DNA of 64,000 nucleotides from Cerasicoccus sp. TK19100 (GCF_027257155.1 NZ_JAPWDU010000004.1:62001-126000); one strand, 5' to 3'. Counted from the stretch's first letter, positions 36,032 through 44,984 are shown. Notes: generated from the letters alone by a model not told the origin. Program-made: numbers and translations.

Positions 36032-38224
36032 CTACGCCTCGACGAGCTTAGGCGACAGATCGACGAGGTGCGCTTGCGTCATGTCCTCCCAAGTCTTCTT
36101 GCCGCCGCTGAGCGAAGCGCGCCCGCCCGAGTGCGCATCGCTCAGGGCACCCAGGTTGACCGAGCAATCGAAGAAGAACGTGGTGCCCTCGGCCTGCACC
36201 AGGGATGCCGGCAGGGTGATCGTTGCCTCGTAAAAGAGCTCTTTCTTCTCGAATTCCAACCGGGCTTCGGCAATCGTTGCGCGGTGCCCATCGGTCACCA
36301 CGGCTTCGCCATCGAGGTCCGGTAGCAGCATGACCTTTTTTACCGATTCCGCGCTGCTGTCGGCGAAGAAAAACTCCGCGCCTGAGCCAATCCGGAACCT
36401 CCGGTTCGTGGTCTGAATGTCCGAGTCCTCAACGCGGATTTTGATGACCAGATCTTCGCCGGCGCGCTGGAGCGAGCCCGCCGCGCAATGGAAGCCCGAC
36501 AGCTCGATATTAAATGTCGCAGCACCTTCGTCGTTCGCAGCACCTTCGTCGTTCGCAGCGATGATCGGATAAGGTCGCAGCACGGTGTCGATCGCCAGCA
36601 CATTGGCGGCATCGCTTTTCAAGCCAATCGCGATCTCGTGGTCGACGGCGCTAAGCACTTTGCCTGGCAAAGTAACCTTGGTCAGCGCGCCAGCTCCTAC
36701 GGCCACCGCCACACTGGTTTGCGTAAACTCAATGGCGGCGTCTTCGCAAGTGATCGACATCGTCGTCGCCGCATCCTCGCCACTTGGGTTGTCGACTTCG
36801 ATCTCCAGTTGGAACTCGCTGCCGGGCTGATCCAAACGCAGGCCAAGCGGACGGGCACGCGCAATCAACTGGTCGCCCACGCCGGCATAGGTGCGGCCGG
36901 TGTTATGTATGACCGGCGCGAACTCGCCCAAGTAGCCATCGCTCTGGTGCGCCTCAATCAGTTCGTCGCACATCGCCCAAATTTTATCGAGCGTAAGCGC
37001 GGACGCCGTATGCGGGTCGAGCATGACCGCGTGGTAAATGTGTTCGCGCTTGCCGGTGAGTGCCGCTTGCACGGTGAGCTGCTGCACGTTGATATTCGTC
37101 AGGCACATCGAAGCAAGTTGCGGCGGCAGGTCGCCAATCATCGTAGGTTGCAGGCCGACGGCATCGACCTGGCACGGCACCTCGACGTTGCAGTAGTCCG
37201 GCAGGTTGGCAATGATGCCCTTGTTCGGGACGTTGCCGTAAACGGTGCGCAGCGTATTTGTCTCGCGCGAATGGATGATGTAGCTGCCGTATTCATGCGA
37301 CTGCGGATTGACAACCATCTTGTGATCACCTTCGCCGATGAGCTTCGCCTCGGTGTCTTTCCAAGAGGCAATGATGCCTTCGCAGCGGCGCGGATATTCA
37401 TCCAGCGGCACCTTGAACTTGTCGATCACTTCCTGGCCGTGGTGGATAAAATACGGTACGTATTCACTCTGGTGCTCCGAACTTTCCGTGACAAAGTAAC
37501 CAGTGCGGCGCATCATCTCGTAGCGCACCAGCTCGAAGTCCCGCTTCGGGTCTTCCAATACTTTGTAAAGCAAAGGATACGCGTCGCGGCCCTTGTATTG
37601 GAACTTCAGGAAGAAGGCCATGTGGTTAATGCCGGCGACGAGGTAGCTTACGTCTTCCATCGGCAAGTGCGTGTGGTTGGCCAGCATGCGCGCCGTACCA
37701 AAGACCGAGTGGCACAGGCCCACGTGCTGGATGCCAACCTCTTGCTCGACGGCCATGCAGTTCATCGCCATCGGATTGGTGTAGTTCAGCAGCAGGCAAT
37801 CCGGGTGTGCGTGATCGGCGATGTCCTTGGCGATCTGGTTGATGACCGGTATCGTCCGCAGCGCGCGGAAAACGCCGCCCACCCCGAGTGTGTCGGCAAT
37901 GGTCTGCTCTAGGCCGTATTTCTTCGGGATGTCAAAGTCGCGCATCGTCGAGGGCTTGTAACCGCCCACCTGGATCGTGCAGATGACATATTTGGCGTCC
38001 TTCACGGCCTCCTTCTGGTCCATGGTCGAGGTGACCGTGGCCTTCACCCCGAGAGTCTCGGCCACGCGCTTCATCATCACGTCGGCCACCTTCAGGCGGG
38101 CGGGATCGATGTCCATCAGGCAAATGTGCGCGTCGGACAGTTCCGGAAATTGCAGGATGTCGCCAATCAGGGTCTTTGCGAAGACAACTGAGCCGGCGCC
38201 GATGAGGGTTATTTTACAAGCCAT
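36032..38224 (-). CDS. GH4 family alpha-galactosidase-like protein with C-terminal extension
   Basis: A 730-residue NAD- and Mn-dependent glycosidase of family GH4. The Rossmann start is KITLIGAGSVVF. DIDPARL, NYTNPMAMNC, the metal-binding GLCHSVFG and GINHMAF segments follow, and the GH4 core ends near residue 455. MelA/AglA enzymes have about 450-480 residues, so this one carries some 270 extra residues of beta-rich character not seen in the standard family. In it an 18-bp unit is duplicated in tandem (36517-36559), giving ANDEGA twice. The start ATG 38224 gives the canonical N-terminus. It is divergent from an AraC regulator that probably controls it. Confidence 0.9.
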   Translation of the reverse strand: MACKITLIGAGSVVFAKTLIGDILQFPELSDAHICLMDIDPARLKVADVMMKRVAETLGVKATVTSTMDQKEAVKDAKYVICTIQVGGYKPSTMRDFDIPKKYGLEQTIADTLGVGGVFRALRTIPVINQIAKDIADHAHPDCLLLNYTNPMAMNCMAVEQEVGIQHVGLCHSVFGTARMLANHTHLPMEDVSYLVAGINHMAFFLKFQYKGRDAYPLLYKVLEDPKRDFELVRYEMMRRTGYFVTESSEHQSEYVPYFIHHGQEVIDKFKVPLDEYPRRCEGIIASWKDTEAKLIGEGDHKMVVNPQSHEYGSYIIHSRETNTLRTVYGNVPNKGIIANLPDYCNVEVPCQVDAVGLQPTMIGDLPPQLASMCLTNINVQQLTVQAALTGKREHIYHAVMLDPHTASALTLDKIWAMCDELIEAHQSDGYLGEFAPVIHNTGRTYAGVGDQLIARARPLGLRLDQPGSEFQLEIEVDNPSGEDAATTMSITCEDAAIEFTQTSVAVAVGAGALTKVTLPGKVLSAVDHEIAIGLKSDAANVLAIDTVLRPYPIIAANDEGAANDEGAATFNIELSGFHCAAGSLQRAGEDLVIKIRVEDSDIQTTNRRFRIGSGAEFFFADSSAESVKKVMLLPDLDGEAVVTDGHRATIAEARLEFEKKELFYEATITLPASLVQAEGTTFFFDCSVNLGALSDAHSGGRASLSGGKKTWEDMTQAHLVDLSPKLVEA

Positions 38225-38309
38225 AGTAAGAATCAGTGCAACGAATAGCGGGCCGTTTCGCAAGCAGTCTAAATTGACAAATTTCCGGCAGTATGTGACT
38301 TATTGCAAA
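38225..38309. promoter_or_regulatory. Divergent promoter region between GH4 and AraC genes
   Basis: This 85-bp region carries both promoters. TTGACA at 38274 is a candidate -35 box for the AraC gene. An 8-bp perfect inverted repeat (TTCCGGCA at 38283-38290, TGCCGGAA at 38311-38318) spans into the AraC start codon and may be an operator or a start-masking hairpin. Confidence 0.5.
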
Positions 38310-39131
38310 ATGCCGGAACTCTACCGTATCTCCTGGGCTTCCCGTGAAACGCGCAACTCGCGACGCTACCACTATGACAATACCAGCCGGGGCGGGCCAC
38401 CGATCTATGTCGTGCAGCGCACCGTTAGCGGCTGTGGCTTCATCGAGCGCGACGGCGTGCGCTCCCTCACCCCGCAGAACACTGCGATGCTGTTCTGGCA
38501 TGGTGACCAATCCAACTACGGCTACGCCGAAGAGAGCAACGGCCCCTACGTACTGGACTTCATGGCGATCACCGGCCCCCAGTGCGAGGCGATCTTTCAC
38601 AAGGTCAATGAGCTGAGTGATAGCATCATGCCCATGCCCAAACAATCCGAGCCAACGCGCTTGTTTTACGAGCTCTCCCGACGCTTCAATGAGCACACGT
38701 TTCAGGACCCCTATCACGAATCTATGCTGGTCTATGAGCTGCTCATTTCCCTGCTGCGCGAGGCGACCAGAATTCCGGCGGAACGAGACCCCATCACCTA
38801 CGCCGCCGAATACATCCAGCGGCGCTACCACCAGCCCATCACTATCGACGAAGTTGCCCAGGCCGCGGGCGTGAGCCGTGAGCACCTGACCCGCCAACTA
38901 ACGCGCCGTCTGGGCCAGTCTCCGGGCAAACGCCTGCAGGAGCTGCGTATGCAGGCGGGCAAAGACCTCGTCTGCCACACCACCGCGCCCATCGAAGCCA
39001 TCGGCCCCCACTGCGGTTACCTCGACCCCGACGCCTTCGCCCGCGCCTTCGCCCGCCGCTTCAAGATGAGCCCAGGCAAATACCGCCAGCGCTACCAGGA
39101 AAATAGTGGCGCAGCAGGTAGTCGCAGTTAA
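38310..39131 (+). CDS. AraC family transcriptional regulator
   Basis: A 273-residue regulator with an N-terminal cupin-like sensing domain (about 1-150; VVQRTVSGCGFIERDG, NYGYAEESNGPYVL) and a C-terminal double helix-turn-helix of AraC type (ITIDEVAQAAGVSREHLTRQL and DPDAFARAFARRFKMSPGKYRQ). ATG 38310 was chosen because upstream frame is antisense to the GH4 gene. The divergent pairing with a GH4 glycosidase suggests it senses the sugar substrate. It overlaps the convergent deacetylase gene by 4 bp. Confidence 0.92.
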   Translation: MPELYRISWASRETRNSRRYHYDNTSRGGPPIYVVQRTVSGCGFIERDGVRSLTPQNTAMLFWHGDQSNYGYAEESNGPYVLDFMAITGPQCEAIFHKVNELSDSIMPMPKQSEPTRLFYELSRRFNEHTFQDPYHESMLVYELLISLLREATRIPAERDPITYAAEYIQRRYHQPITIDEVAQAAGVSREHLTRQLTRRLGQSPGKRLQELRMQAGKDLVCHTTAPIEAIGPHCGYLDPDAFARAFARRFKMSPGKYRQRYQENSGAAGSRS

Positions 39132-39802
39132 GCCGGTTCCTTGGCACTGGCCAGCAGCTCGGAAACCGTCACGCAGCGCAGACCTTTTTCTTTGAGGATG
39201 GCGAAAATCTCGGGCAGCGCTGCCTTGGATTTGTCGGACCACGAGTGCATCAGGATGATGTCGCCTGCCTGCACACCGTTCGTCGCGCGGCTGATTATCT
39301 TCTCCACCGTAATGTCGCCTTGCCAGTCGCCTACACTGCGGTTGGCGTTGATCGCGGGCAGATTCATCTCACCCAAAATCTCCAGCACCTCATCATCATA
39401 ATCGATGTATGGCGCGCGGAAGGTAACCGGCGTCACACCGGCGGTTTCCTGGATCAACGCCTGCAGCTCCACGATCTCGCTGCGCTTCTTATCCGACTCC
39501 AGCTTTGGCAAATGCGGGTGCGTCATGGTGTGGTTGCCGAGTTCATGCCCCTCGGCCAGCGTGCGCTTTACCAGCTCGGGCTCTTTAGTCACGTTTTTAC
39601 CGACAAGGTAAAACGTCGCCTTGGCATCGTGCTCAGCTAGGATGTCGAGGATCGCGGCCATGTTCGGTCCATTGGGGCCGTCGTCAAAGGTCAACGCCAC
39701 AACGGGCTGGTCGGTTGAGACCTTGGTGTAGCTAGGCGTGGCGGCGGAACTGGACGAAGCGGAAAACATGATGGCAATCAAAAGGGTAAGCAACGATTTC
39801 AT
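39128..39802 (-). CDS. Secreted polysaccharide deacetylase (NodB domain)
   Basis: A 224-residue protein with a signal peptide (cleavage near SSSAA, residue 21) and a NodB homology domain: TFDDGP (Asp40, Asp41), the metal-binding HTMTHPH (His91, His95), TFRAPYIDYD and LMHSWSDKS. CE4 enzymes remove acetyl groups from peptidoglycan, chitin or xylan; the substrate is not readable. It ends 4 bp into the AraC gene (convergent). Confidence 0.9.
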   Translation of the reverse strand: MKSLLTLLIAIMFSASSSSAATPSYTKVSTDQPVVALTFDDGPNGPNMAAILDILAEHDAKATFYLVGKNVTKEPELVKRTLAEGHELGNHTMTHPHLPKLESDKKRSEIVELQALIQETAGVTPVTFRAPYIDYDDEVLEILGEMNLPAINANRSVGDWQGDITVEKIISRATNGVQAGDIILMHSWSDKSKAALPEIFAILKEKGLRCVTVSELLASAKEPA

Positions 39803-39882
39803 CCACCCAGCAAAGTGCTAACGCGTTTTCCTGACAAGGCCAATCTGCGAGAGTCGGTGGCGTGGCGAAGCGTGAGATTGCG

Positions 39883-40677
39883 CTACGGAGAGTCCGTGGT
39901 CGCGGGCTCAGTGGATTCCTGCACAGGCGCATCTTCAGTCGCCGCGGCAGCCTCTTCGACCACCGGCTCCTTCGGCTTATTACGAACGTGCACGAAGTAA
40001 GGATAAAGCATCTTGGTGTCAGTCAGCCCCTTGCCTTCTTGCAGCGGGTCCTGCACCTCCTCAGCCATCGGATCAAAACGCCCGGTGTAAACTGCCGAGT
40101 ATTGGATGGCCCCCTTCACGCCGACGGCCAGCTGTTTGATTTCCAGCCCCGATTCCGCCACGGCTTGCCATGCGCAAATCCAGGCCAACTCATTCATCGA
40201 CTCTTTGGCATCTGCGGTGAACTTCCGCAACTGAGGCACGTGGACCAGGATTACACAGCGATCACCATTGACCGCGCAATAGGTGATGAAGTTGCCGTCG
40301 GTCAGCGAGAAGGCCTTTTCGTCCCCCCCAGTGAACAGGATACTGCGCATCATTGCCATCTGGTTGGAAAACTGCTTGGCGATATTGAGCGCATCTGGCT
40401 TGTTACCATTGGCCACGCCTTGCTGGTCGGAGATGATCATCCGGTTGGCAGCGTCGAATTCGTTTTTACCCGGCGCGTCGTAACTACTCTGCGATGAGCC
40501 GCCCTCATTGGTAGCTGGGAAAATCATGTGGTAGGCTACCTTGACCACCAAAATCGTAAAGAGCACCAACAGAAACTTCACGCCGAATGACATCTTTTTC
40601 TTTGGCGTGCGATTCTTATTACCAATAGACGGCGTGGGTGAATTCGATTGGGATGGAAGCGGGGGCGGCGTTGGCAT
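39883..40677 (-). CDS. Single-pass membrane protein of unknown function
   Basis: A 264-residue protein with a Pro-rich N-terminus (MPTPPPLPSQSNSPTPS), a membrane helix around residues 30-48 and a periplasmic domain (about 60-225) containing NRMIISDQQGVANGN, GNFITYCAVNGDRCVILVHVP, ending in an acidic Ala/Glu-rich tail. The middle looks like a compact alpha/beta domain. No family recognised. An operator-like palindrome lies just upstream. Confidence 0.75.
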   Translation of the reverse strand: MPTPPPLPSQSNSPTPSIGNKNRTPKKKMSFGVKFLLVLFTILVVKVAYHMIFPATNEGGSSQSSYDAPGKNEFDAANRMIISDQQGVANGNKPDALNIAKQFSNQMAMMRSILFTGGDEKAFSLTDGNFITYCAVNGDRCVILVHVPQLRKFTADAKESMNELAWICAWQAVAESGLEIKQLAVGVKGAIQYSAVYTGRFDPMAEEVQDPLQEGKGLTDTKMLYPYFVHVRNKPKEPVVEEAAAATEDAPVQESTEPATTDSP

Positions 40678-41018
40678 AATTTTTTATTAGTATTCAGTAC
40701 TCTATAATTATGTACTGAACGCTGGTTGATAACTATCTATTGGCAAGAACTTTGTCGGGGGAATCACAAAAATAAGTGTAAGCGGTTATAAACGCACTCC
40801 GGACTAATAATGAAAACCAATCAAGGTTCGCTCCTGTTCTCCAAAGGTAGCGCAGGCGCGCCATGTCCCGCCAAGCGGTGATCTCGCGCGCACCCCCATC
40901 CTGCTGGCGATCGAATCGGACACTATAAAGTAGCCACTCCAAATGCGATCCACCAGCCAACCAACCCAATGCAGTGCGCTGCGAGGACGCATCTGCGCTA
41001 CCCTACTTCGACTTCAAC
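40678..41018. other. 341-bp gap upstream of the 39883-40677 gene
   Basis: No credible gene. A 78-codon frame at 40733-40969 has no recognisable features and is probably chance. The only structured site is the palindrome at 40693-40719. Confidence 0.6.
40693..40719 (-). promoter_or_regulatory. Palindromic operator or promoter candidate
   Basis: TTCAGTAC and GTACTGAA form a perfect 8-bp inverted repeat with an 11-bp AT-rich centre containing TATAAT on the plus strand and TAATTATAGA on the minus strand. It sits 16-42 bp upstream of the gene starting at 40677, where a promoter with an overlapping operator would be expected. Confidence 0.5.
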
Positions 41019-41507
41019 CTACTCCTCAATCAGCACCAGCGCGCCGCTCGGGGTCGCATCGAATAGCTCCACCACATCCGCATTGTTCAAGAGCAGGCAG
41101 CCGTGGCTGTTGGGCTGGCCAATGCGGTCTTCCTGGTTGGTGCCGTGGATGTAAACATAGCGGTCGTGCGTGTCGCAGCCGGGGCCGGCGTTGACGCCCT
41201 CCTCCAGACCGCGAAGCCAGAGGATGCGCGTGGTGATTAAATTTACCTCGTTGCGGGCAGCGTCGAGTTCATAGCAATTTTCACCCGTGGGTACACGGCC
41301 TTTCAGGACGTCTCCCAAGGCCAGACCATCGCCGATTTTCTCATCGATCACGTGGAGGCCAGTCGGCGTGCCGAGGGAGTTCTCCACACAGCTCGGCGGC
41401 TTGCGCGAGGACGAGATGGCGTAGGCTTTTCGCAACTGGCCGTCCTCAAATGCAAATAGTTTTTGCTCGCCAATCGAGGCATAAAGCGCATGTTTGGTCG
41501 GTTTCAC
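41019..41507 (-). CDS. L,D-transpeptidase (YkuD domain)
   Basis: A 162-residue YkuD enzyme with the catalytic motif HGTN (His121) and SHGCLLL (Cys137). The frame is open to an ATG at 41561, but a GTG at 41507 is preceded by AGGAG at 6-nt spacing and gives the N-terminus found in short YkuD proteins (KHALYASIGEQKLFAF), so it was chosen. There is no signal peptide, which is odd for a peptidoglycan cross-linking enzyme; short verrucomicrobial homologues share this. It is divergent from asd. Confidence 0.85.
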   Translation of the reverse strand: MKPTKHALYASIGEQKLFAFEDGQLRKAYAISSSRKPPSCVENSLGTPTGLHVIDEKIGDGLALGDVLKGRVPTGENCYELDAARNEVNLITTRILWLRGLEEGVNAGPGCDTHDRYVYIHGTNQEDRIGQPNSHGCLLLNNADVVELFDATPSGALVLIEE

Positions 41508-41559
41508 TGAGCGCTCCTGGCAAACCGCCAGAATGCGTGGATAATAAGAGGAAATAACC

Positions 41560-42588
41560 ATGAGTTATCGTGTAGGCATAGTCGGCGCAACTGGCGCCGT
41601 TGGTCAAGAACTGATCGAGCTACTCCATCGTCGTAATTTTCCGATGTCGGAGCTCGTCCTGCTGGCGTCCAGCCGTTCGGCTGGCAAGACCATCACTTGG
41701 CAGGACAAAACCTGGACCGTCCAGGAAGCCAAGCCCGAAGCCTTTGACTCGCTCGACATCGCCATCTTCAGCGCCGGCGGCTCCACCTCCACTGAACTCT
41801 GCCCGGAGGCAGCCAAGCGCGACTGCATCGCGATCGATAACTCCTCGGCCTTCCGCATGGACCCGAAGGTGCCGCTCGTCGTGCCGGAGATCAACCCCGA
41901 CGCCGCGCGCAGCCATCAGGGCATCATTGCCAACCCCAATTGCTCGACCGCTGTCGCGCTGATGGGGCTCTACCCGCTGCACCGCGAGTTCGGCCTCAAG
42001 CGTTTCTTCGCCGCAACCTACCAGGCCGTTTCCGGCTCGGGTGCCGCCGCGATGCAGGAGCTCGAAGACCAGCTCCGCGCCTGGGGCAAGGGTGAGGCCA
42101 TTACCTACAGCGAATACCCGCACCAAATCGCCTTTAACCTGATCCCGCACGTCGACGTGTTTTATGAGGACGGCTACACCAAGGAAGAGCACAAGATGCT
42201 CAACGAGAGCCGCAAAATCCTCACCATGCCCGGGCTGAAGGCATCGACCACCTGCGTCCGCGTGCCCGTGCTCCGCGCGCACTCCATCGCGATCAACGCC
42301 GAGTTCGAAAAACCCGTCGACCTCCAGCGCGCCCGCCAAGTGGTGGGTAGCTTCGAAGGTGCCGAGCTCGTCGACACGCCCGCGGAAAACAAGTATCCGA
42401 TGCCGCTGGACTTCTCCGGCAAGGAAAAGTGTGGCGTCGGCCGCATGCGCATCGACACCGCGTTCGACAACGGCCTGTCCCTGTGGGTCGTTGGCGACCA
42501 GCTCTGGAAAGGTGCCGCGCTCAACGCCGTGCAAATCGCCGAGCTGCTCGTCGCCGACAAACTGATCTCGCCCAAGGCGACGGTTTAA
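41560..42588 (+). CDS. asd: Aspartate-semialdehyde dehydrogenase
   Basis: A 342-residue NADP enzyme that reduces aspartyl phosphate to the semialdehyde, on the way to lysine/diaminopimelate, threonine and methionine. N-terminal GATGAVGQEL binds NADP, the catalytic Cys128 lies in NPNCSTAV, and GSGAAAMQELEDQL and TCVRVPVLRAHS follow. A good ribosome site (AGAGGA, 7 nt before ATG) supports the start. Length is typical of the short bacterial class. Confidence 0.95.
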   Translation: MSYRVGIVGATGAVGQELIELLHRRNFPMSELVLLASSRSAGKTITWQDKTWTVQEAKPEAFDSLDIAIFSAGGSTSTELCPEAAKRDCIAIDNSSAFRMDPKVPLVVPEINPDAARSHQGIIANPNCSTAVALMGLYPLHREFGLKRFFAATYQAVSGSGAAAMQELEDQLRAWGKGEAITYSEYPHQIAFNLIPHVDVFYEDGYTKEEHKMLNESRKILTMPGLKASTTCVRVPVLRAHSIAINAEFEKPVDLQRARQVVGSFEGAELVDTPAENKYPMPLDFSGKEKCGVGRMRIDTAFDNGLSLWVVGDQLWKGAALNAVQIAELLVADKLISPKATV

Positions 42589-42607
42589 AGATCGCAGTAG
42601 TCCGTTG

Positions 42608-42770
42608 TTCAACCACGAAGGACACGAAGAGCACGAAGCCTGAAAACTGAGGTTTTTTAAACCACGGAGAACACAGAGATACGGAGGAATTCAAACTTCA
42701 TACCTCTATATTCTCCGTGGTTTTTTGATTTAGCTTAGGTTTCGTGCTCTTCGTGTCCTTCGTGGTTGAA
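42608..42770. repeat. Nested inverted repeat (CCACGAAGGACACGAAG family), full pair
   Basis: A 30-bp perfect inverted pair at 42608-42637 and 42741-42770 encloses a second perfect 13-bp pair at 42659-42671 and 42711-42723 (AAACCACGGAGAA). The unit lies after asd and before the PhoD gene. Similar half-sites are at 47332, 50058 and 50111, and another full pair is at 50189. It may act as a terminator-like structure, but no clear U-run follows. Confidence 0.8.
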
Positions 42771-42838
42771 TCCCTTGTTGGGTAAGTCATCGCCACATCG
42801 GCATTGCCTTATTATGCTGGCGCGTGTGATATACTGAC

Positions 42839-43864
42839 ATGATCTGCCGCGCCACTATTCTTCTGCTGCTCACCGTTGCCCCGCTCTGGGCCAAGTTCCC
42901 CGACGACTTCGAGTCGCCGCTGACCCGTATCGCCTTTGGCTCCTGCAACAAGCAAACGCTGCCCCAACCGATGTGGGACGTTATCGCCGCACAGCATCCC
43001 GACCTGTGGATTTGGATGGGCGACAACATCTACGGCGACACCCGCGACATGACCATTCTCGCCGCCAAATACGAGAAGCAATTCAAACAGCCCGACTACG
43101 CAAAATTTCGCGAAGCGACCCCCGTCCTCGGCACATGGGACGACCACGACTACGGCGAGAACGACTCCGGCTCCTGGTATCCGCCCAAGGCCATTGCACG
43201 CGATCTCGCGCTAAACTTCTTCGAGGTGCCGGACACCGACGAGCGCTGGAGCCGCGAGGGCCTTTACGGCAGCTACACCTTCGGCCCCGAGGGCCAACGC
43301 GTGAAGGTGCTGCTGATCGACGACCGCTACTTCGCCGGCAAACCGAAGAACCCCGGCTCCGACCTGCTCGGCGCGGAGCAATGGACATGGCTGCAAAAAG
43401 AGCTCAAGTCCAGCGACGCCCAGATCAACCTCATTGTGACGGGCATTCAGTTTCTCTCCGAAGACCACAAATACGAGAAATGGGCCAACTTCCCGCCCTC
43501 GCGCGCGGGTTTGCTAAACTTCATTTTGGAAGAAAACATCCCTGGCGTTGTCTTCATCAGCGGCGACCGCCACATCCACGAAATCTCGATCAAAAACGAC
43601 GCCGAGACCCCCTACCCGCTACTCGACATCACCTCCAGCGGCCTCACCCATTCGTGGAATAACTTCCCCGGCGAAACCAACCGCTACCGCTCCGGCGGCA
43701 TCCACACCGACCTCGGCTTCGGCCTCATCGAGCTCGACTGGGACGCGACACCCGCCACCCTCACGGCAAAGCTCATCAACCGCAGCGGCGATACGGTGAA
43801 CTACGTCAGCATGCCGATTGATGCGCTGAAGGCGGCGAGTCCCACTACTCAACCCGATCAATAG
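42839..43864 (+). CDS. PhoD-like metallophosphatase, secreted
   Basis: A 341-residue exported protein with a signal peptide (cleavage after LWA, near residue 18). Motifs of the PhoD-like phosphatase family are clear: IAFGSCNKQTLPQPMWD, WIWMGDNIYGDT, TWDDHDYGEND, LLIDDRYF and FISGDRHIHE. The enzyme probably hydrolyses phosphate esters outside the cytoplasm using Ca/Fe. It is shorter than classical PhoD and lacks its N-terminal domain. Regulation by phosphate is possible, but no PHO box was recognised. Confidence 0.9.
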   Translation: MICRATILLLLTVAPLWAKFPDDFESPLTRIAFGSCNKQTLPQPMWDVIAAQHPDLWIWMGDNIYGDTRDMTILAAKYEKQFKQPDYAKFREATPVLGTWDDHDYGENDSGSWYPPKAIARDLALNFFEVPDTDERWSREGLYGSYTFGPEGQRVKVLLIDDRYFAGKPKNPGSDLLGAEQWTWLQKELKSSDAQINLIVTGIQFLSEDHKYEKWANFPPSRAGLLNFILEENIPGVVFISGDRHIHEISIKNDAETPYPLLDITSSGLTHSWNNFPGETNRYRSGGIHTDLGFGLIELDWDATPATLTAKLINRSGDTVNYVSMPIDALKAASPTTQPDQ

Positions 43865-43946
43865 CCGCTTCCAACGGGAATAATCAGAAAGCGCATCCAC
43901 ATAATCAACGCGAATAACGAGACATGCTATCTCGTGAAAATGCGGG

Positions 43947-44984
43947 TTATTTCTCAGCCCGCTGGCAAACGGTTTTGCCCGGATGCCAGACGCCTTCAAT
44001 GACTACCGACCTTCGGTTTTGGGGCAAACCTCGCTCATTGCGCATTAGCTGTGCAGTCACGATGTCCAGCGCAGCAGCACCCAGTAAACTGAGATCGCGA
44101 TGCACTGTAGCGACTTCGCTGGGTAAGTCTGAGCGAACCAAATCCACGTAACCGATTTTCTCTGGAATGCTTAACCCCCTGCCGAGCAAATAATCATACA
44201 GATGGTGAATCGTAGCGTCGATAATCGCGTCGGGCTGCTCGCGCTCCAGCCATTCATCAAAACCATTGATTGAGCCTTGATTGCCGATGAACGGGCGACA
44301 CAGACACTTGGGACGATTCGCCATTTCGCGACCGACGGCAGATGACCACGCATAATCAAATTTCGAATCCGAATTGTCAGTATATGCGATGCCAATTCGC
44401 TGGTAGTTTAACTTGTTGAGTTCGCTGACAGCAAGGCACATGCATTGAGTTAGATCACTATGTGCCCGGTGGAGTTTCGGTCGCCATAAAGACAAGCCGA
44501 TGGTAGCCACGGCAAAGTCATCCCAAGGAAAAAGAATATGCCGCCGCGGCATCTCGACAGGGCCAATGATCACGCCACTAACGCCACGGGCAAGGAGCAT
44601 CTCTCGCATTCGTTTTAAGTTCGCCCCAGATTCGTGAAGCCATACCGGCGACACGGAGAATCCTGTGAATTCTCCTCGCTGACGGGCCCCCTCAAAGAAA
44701 TTCTCGTAATGGTTGCGCCCCCGCCACTGATTAGGGCCGTCCAGGCAGTGTATGAATGCAATATTTGCATTACATTGAATGGGCCGAGTGCTGCGAATGG
44801 CCCCCATAAGCGTAGAAACCAGCGGGTTGGGCCGATAGCCCATTTTTTCAGCAATCGCTTGGATGCGCACTCGAGTTTCCTCCGATACTCCCGGCTTGTT
44901 ACGCAGAGCAACCGATACAGTGTTTCGCGTGGTATTCGCGGCCTTGGCGATATCGGCCATACTGACGGATTGGATTTTGCTCAT
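43947..44984 (-). CDS. LacI family transcriptional regulator
   Basis: A 345-residue regulator. Residues 6-50 are a LacI helix-turn-helix plus hinge (SMADIAKAANTTRNTVSVAL, RVRIQAIAEKMGYRPNP), followed by a periplasmic-binding-protein-like effector domain. ATG 44984 was chosen because the DNA-binding domain starts there; the frame continues to 45113 without features. It is divergent from a PEP-CTERM gene and an alginate-lyase-like gene, so it may control polysaccharide use. Confidence 0.92.
   Translation of the reverse strand: MSKIQSVSMADIAKAANTTRNTVSVALRNKPGVSEETRVRIQAIAEKMGYRPNPLVSTLMGAIRSTRPIQCNANIAFIHCLDGPNQWRGRNHYENFFEGARQRGEFTGFSVSPVWLHESGANLKRMREMLLARGVSGVIIGPVEMPRRHILFPWDDFAVATIGLSLWRPKLHRAHSDLTQCMCLAVSELNKLNYQRIGIAYTDNSDSKFDYAWSSAVGREMANRPKCLCRPFIGNQGSINGFDEWLEREQPDAIIDATIHHLYDYLLGRGLSIPEKIGYVDLVRSDLPSEVATVHRDLSLLGAAALDIVTAQLMRNERGLPQNRRSVVIEGVWHPGKTVCQRAEK

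Noticed and set aside
36488-37912. 474-codon frame antisense to the GH4 gene
   Set aside because: Exactly opposite a well-recognised glycosidase; GC-rich codon bias produces such shadows.
40733-40969. 78-codon minus-strand frame
   Set aside because: No signal, domain or ribosome site; likely chance.
41620-42612. 330-codon frame antisense to asd
   Set aside because: Shadow of a clear housekeeping gene, no domain features.
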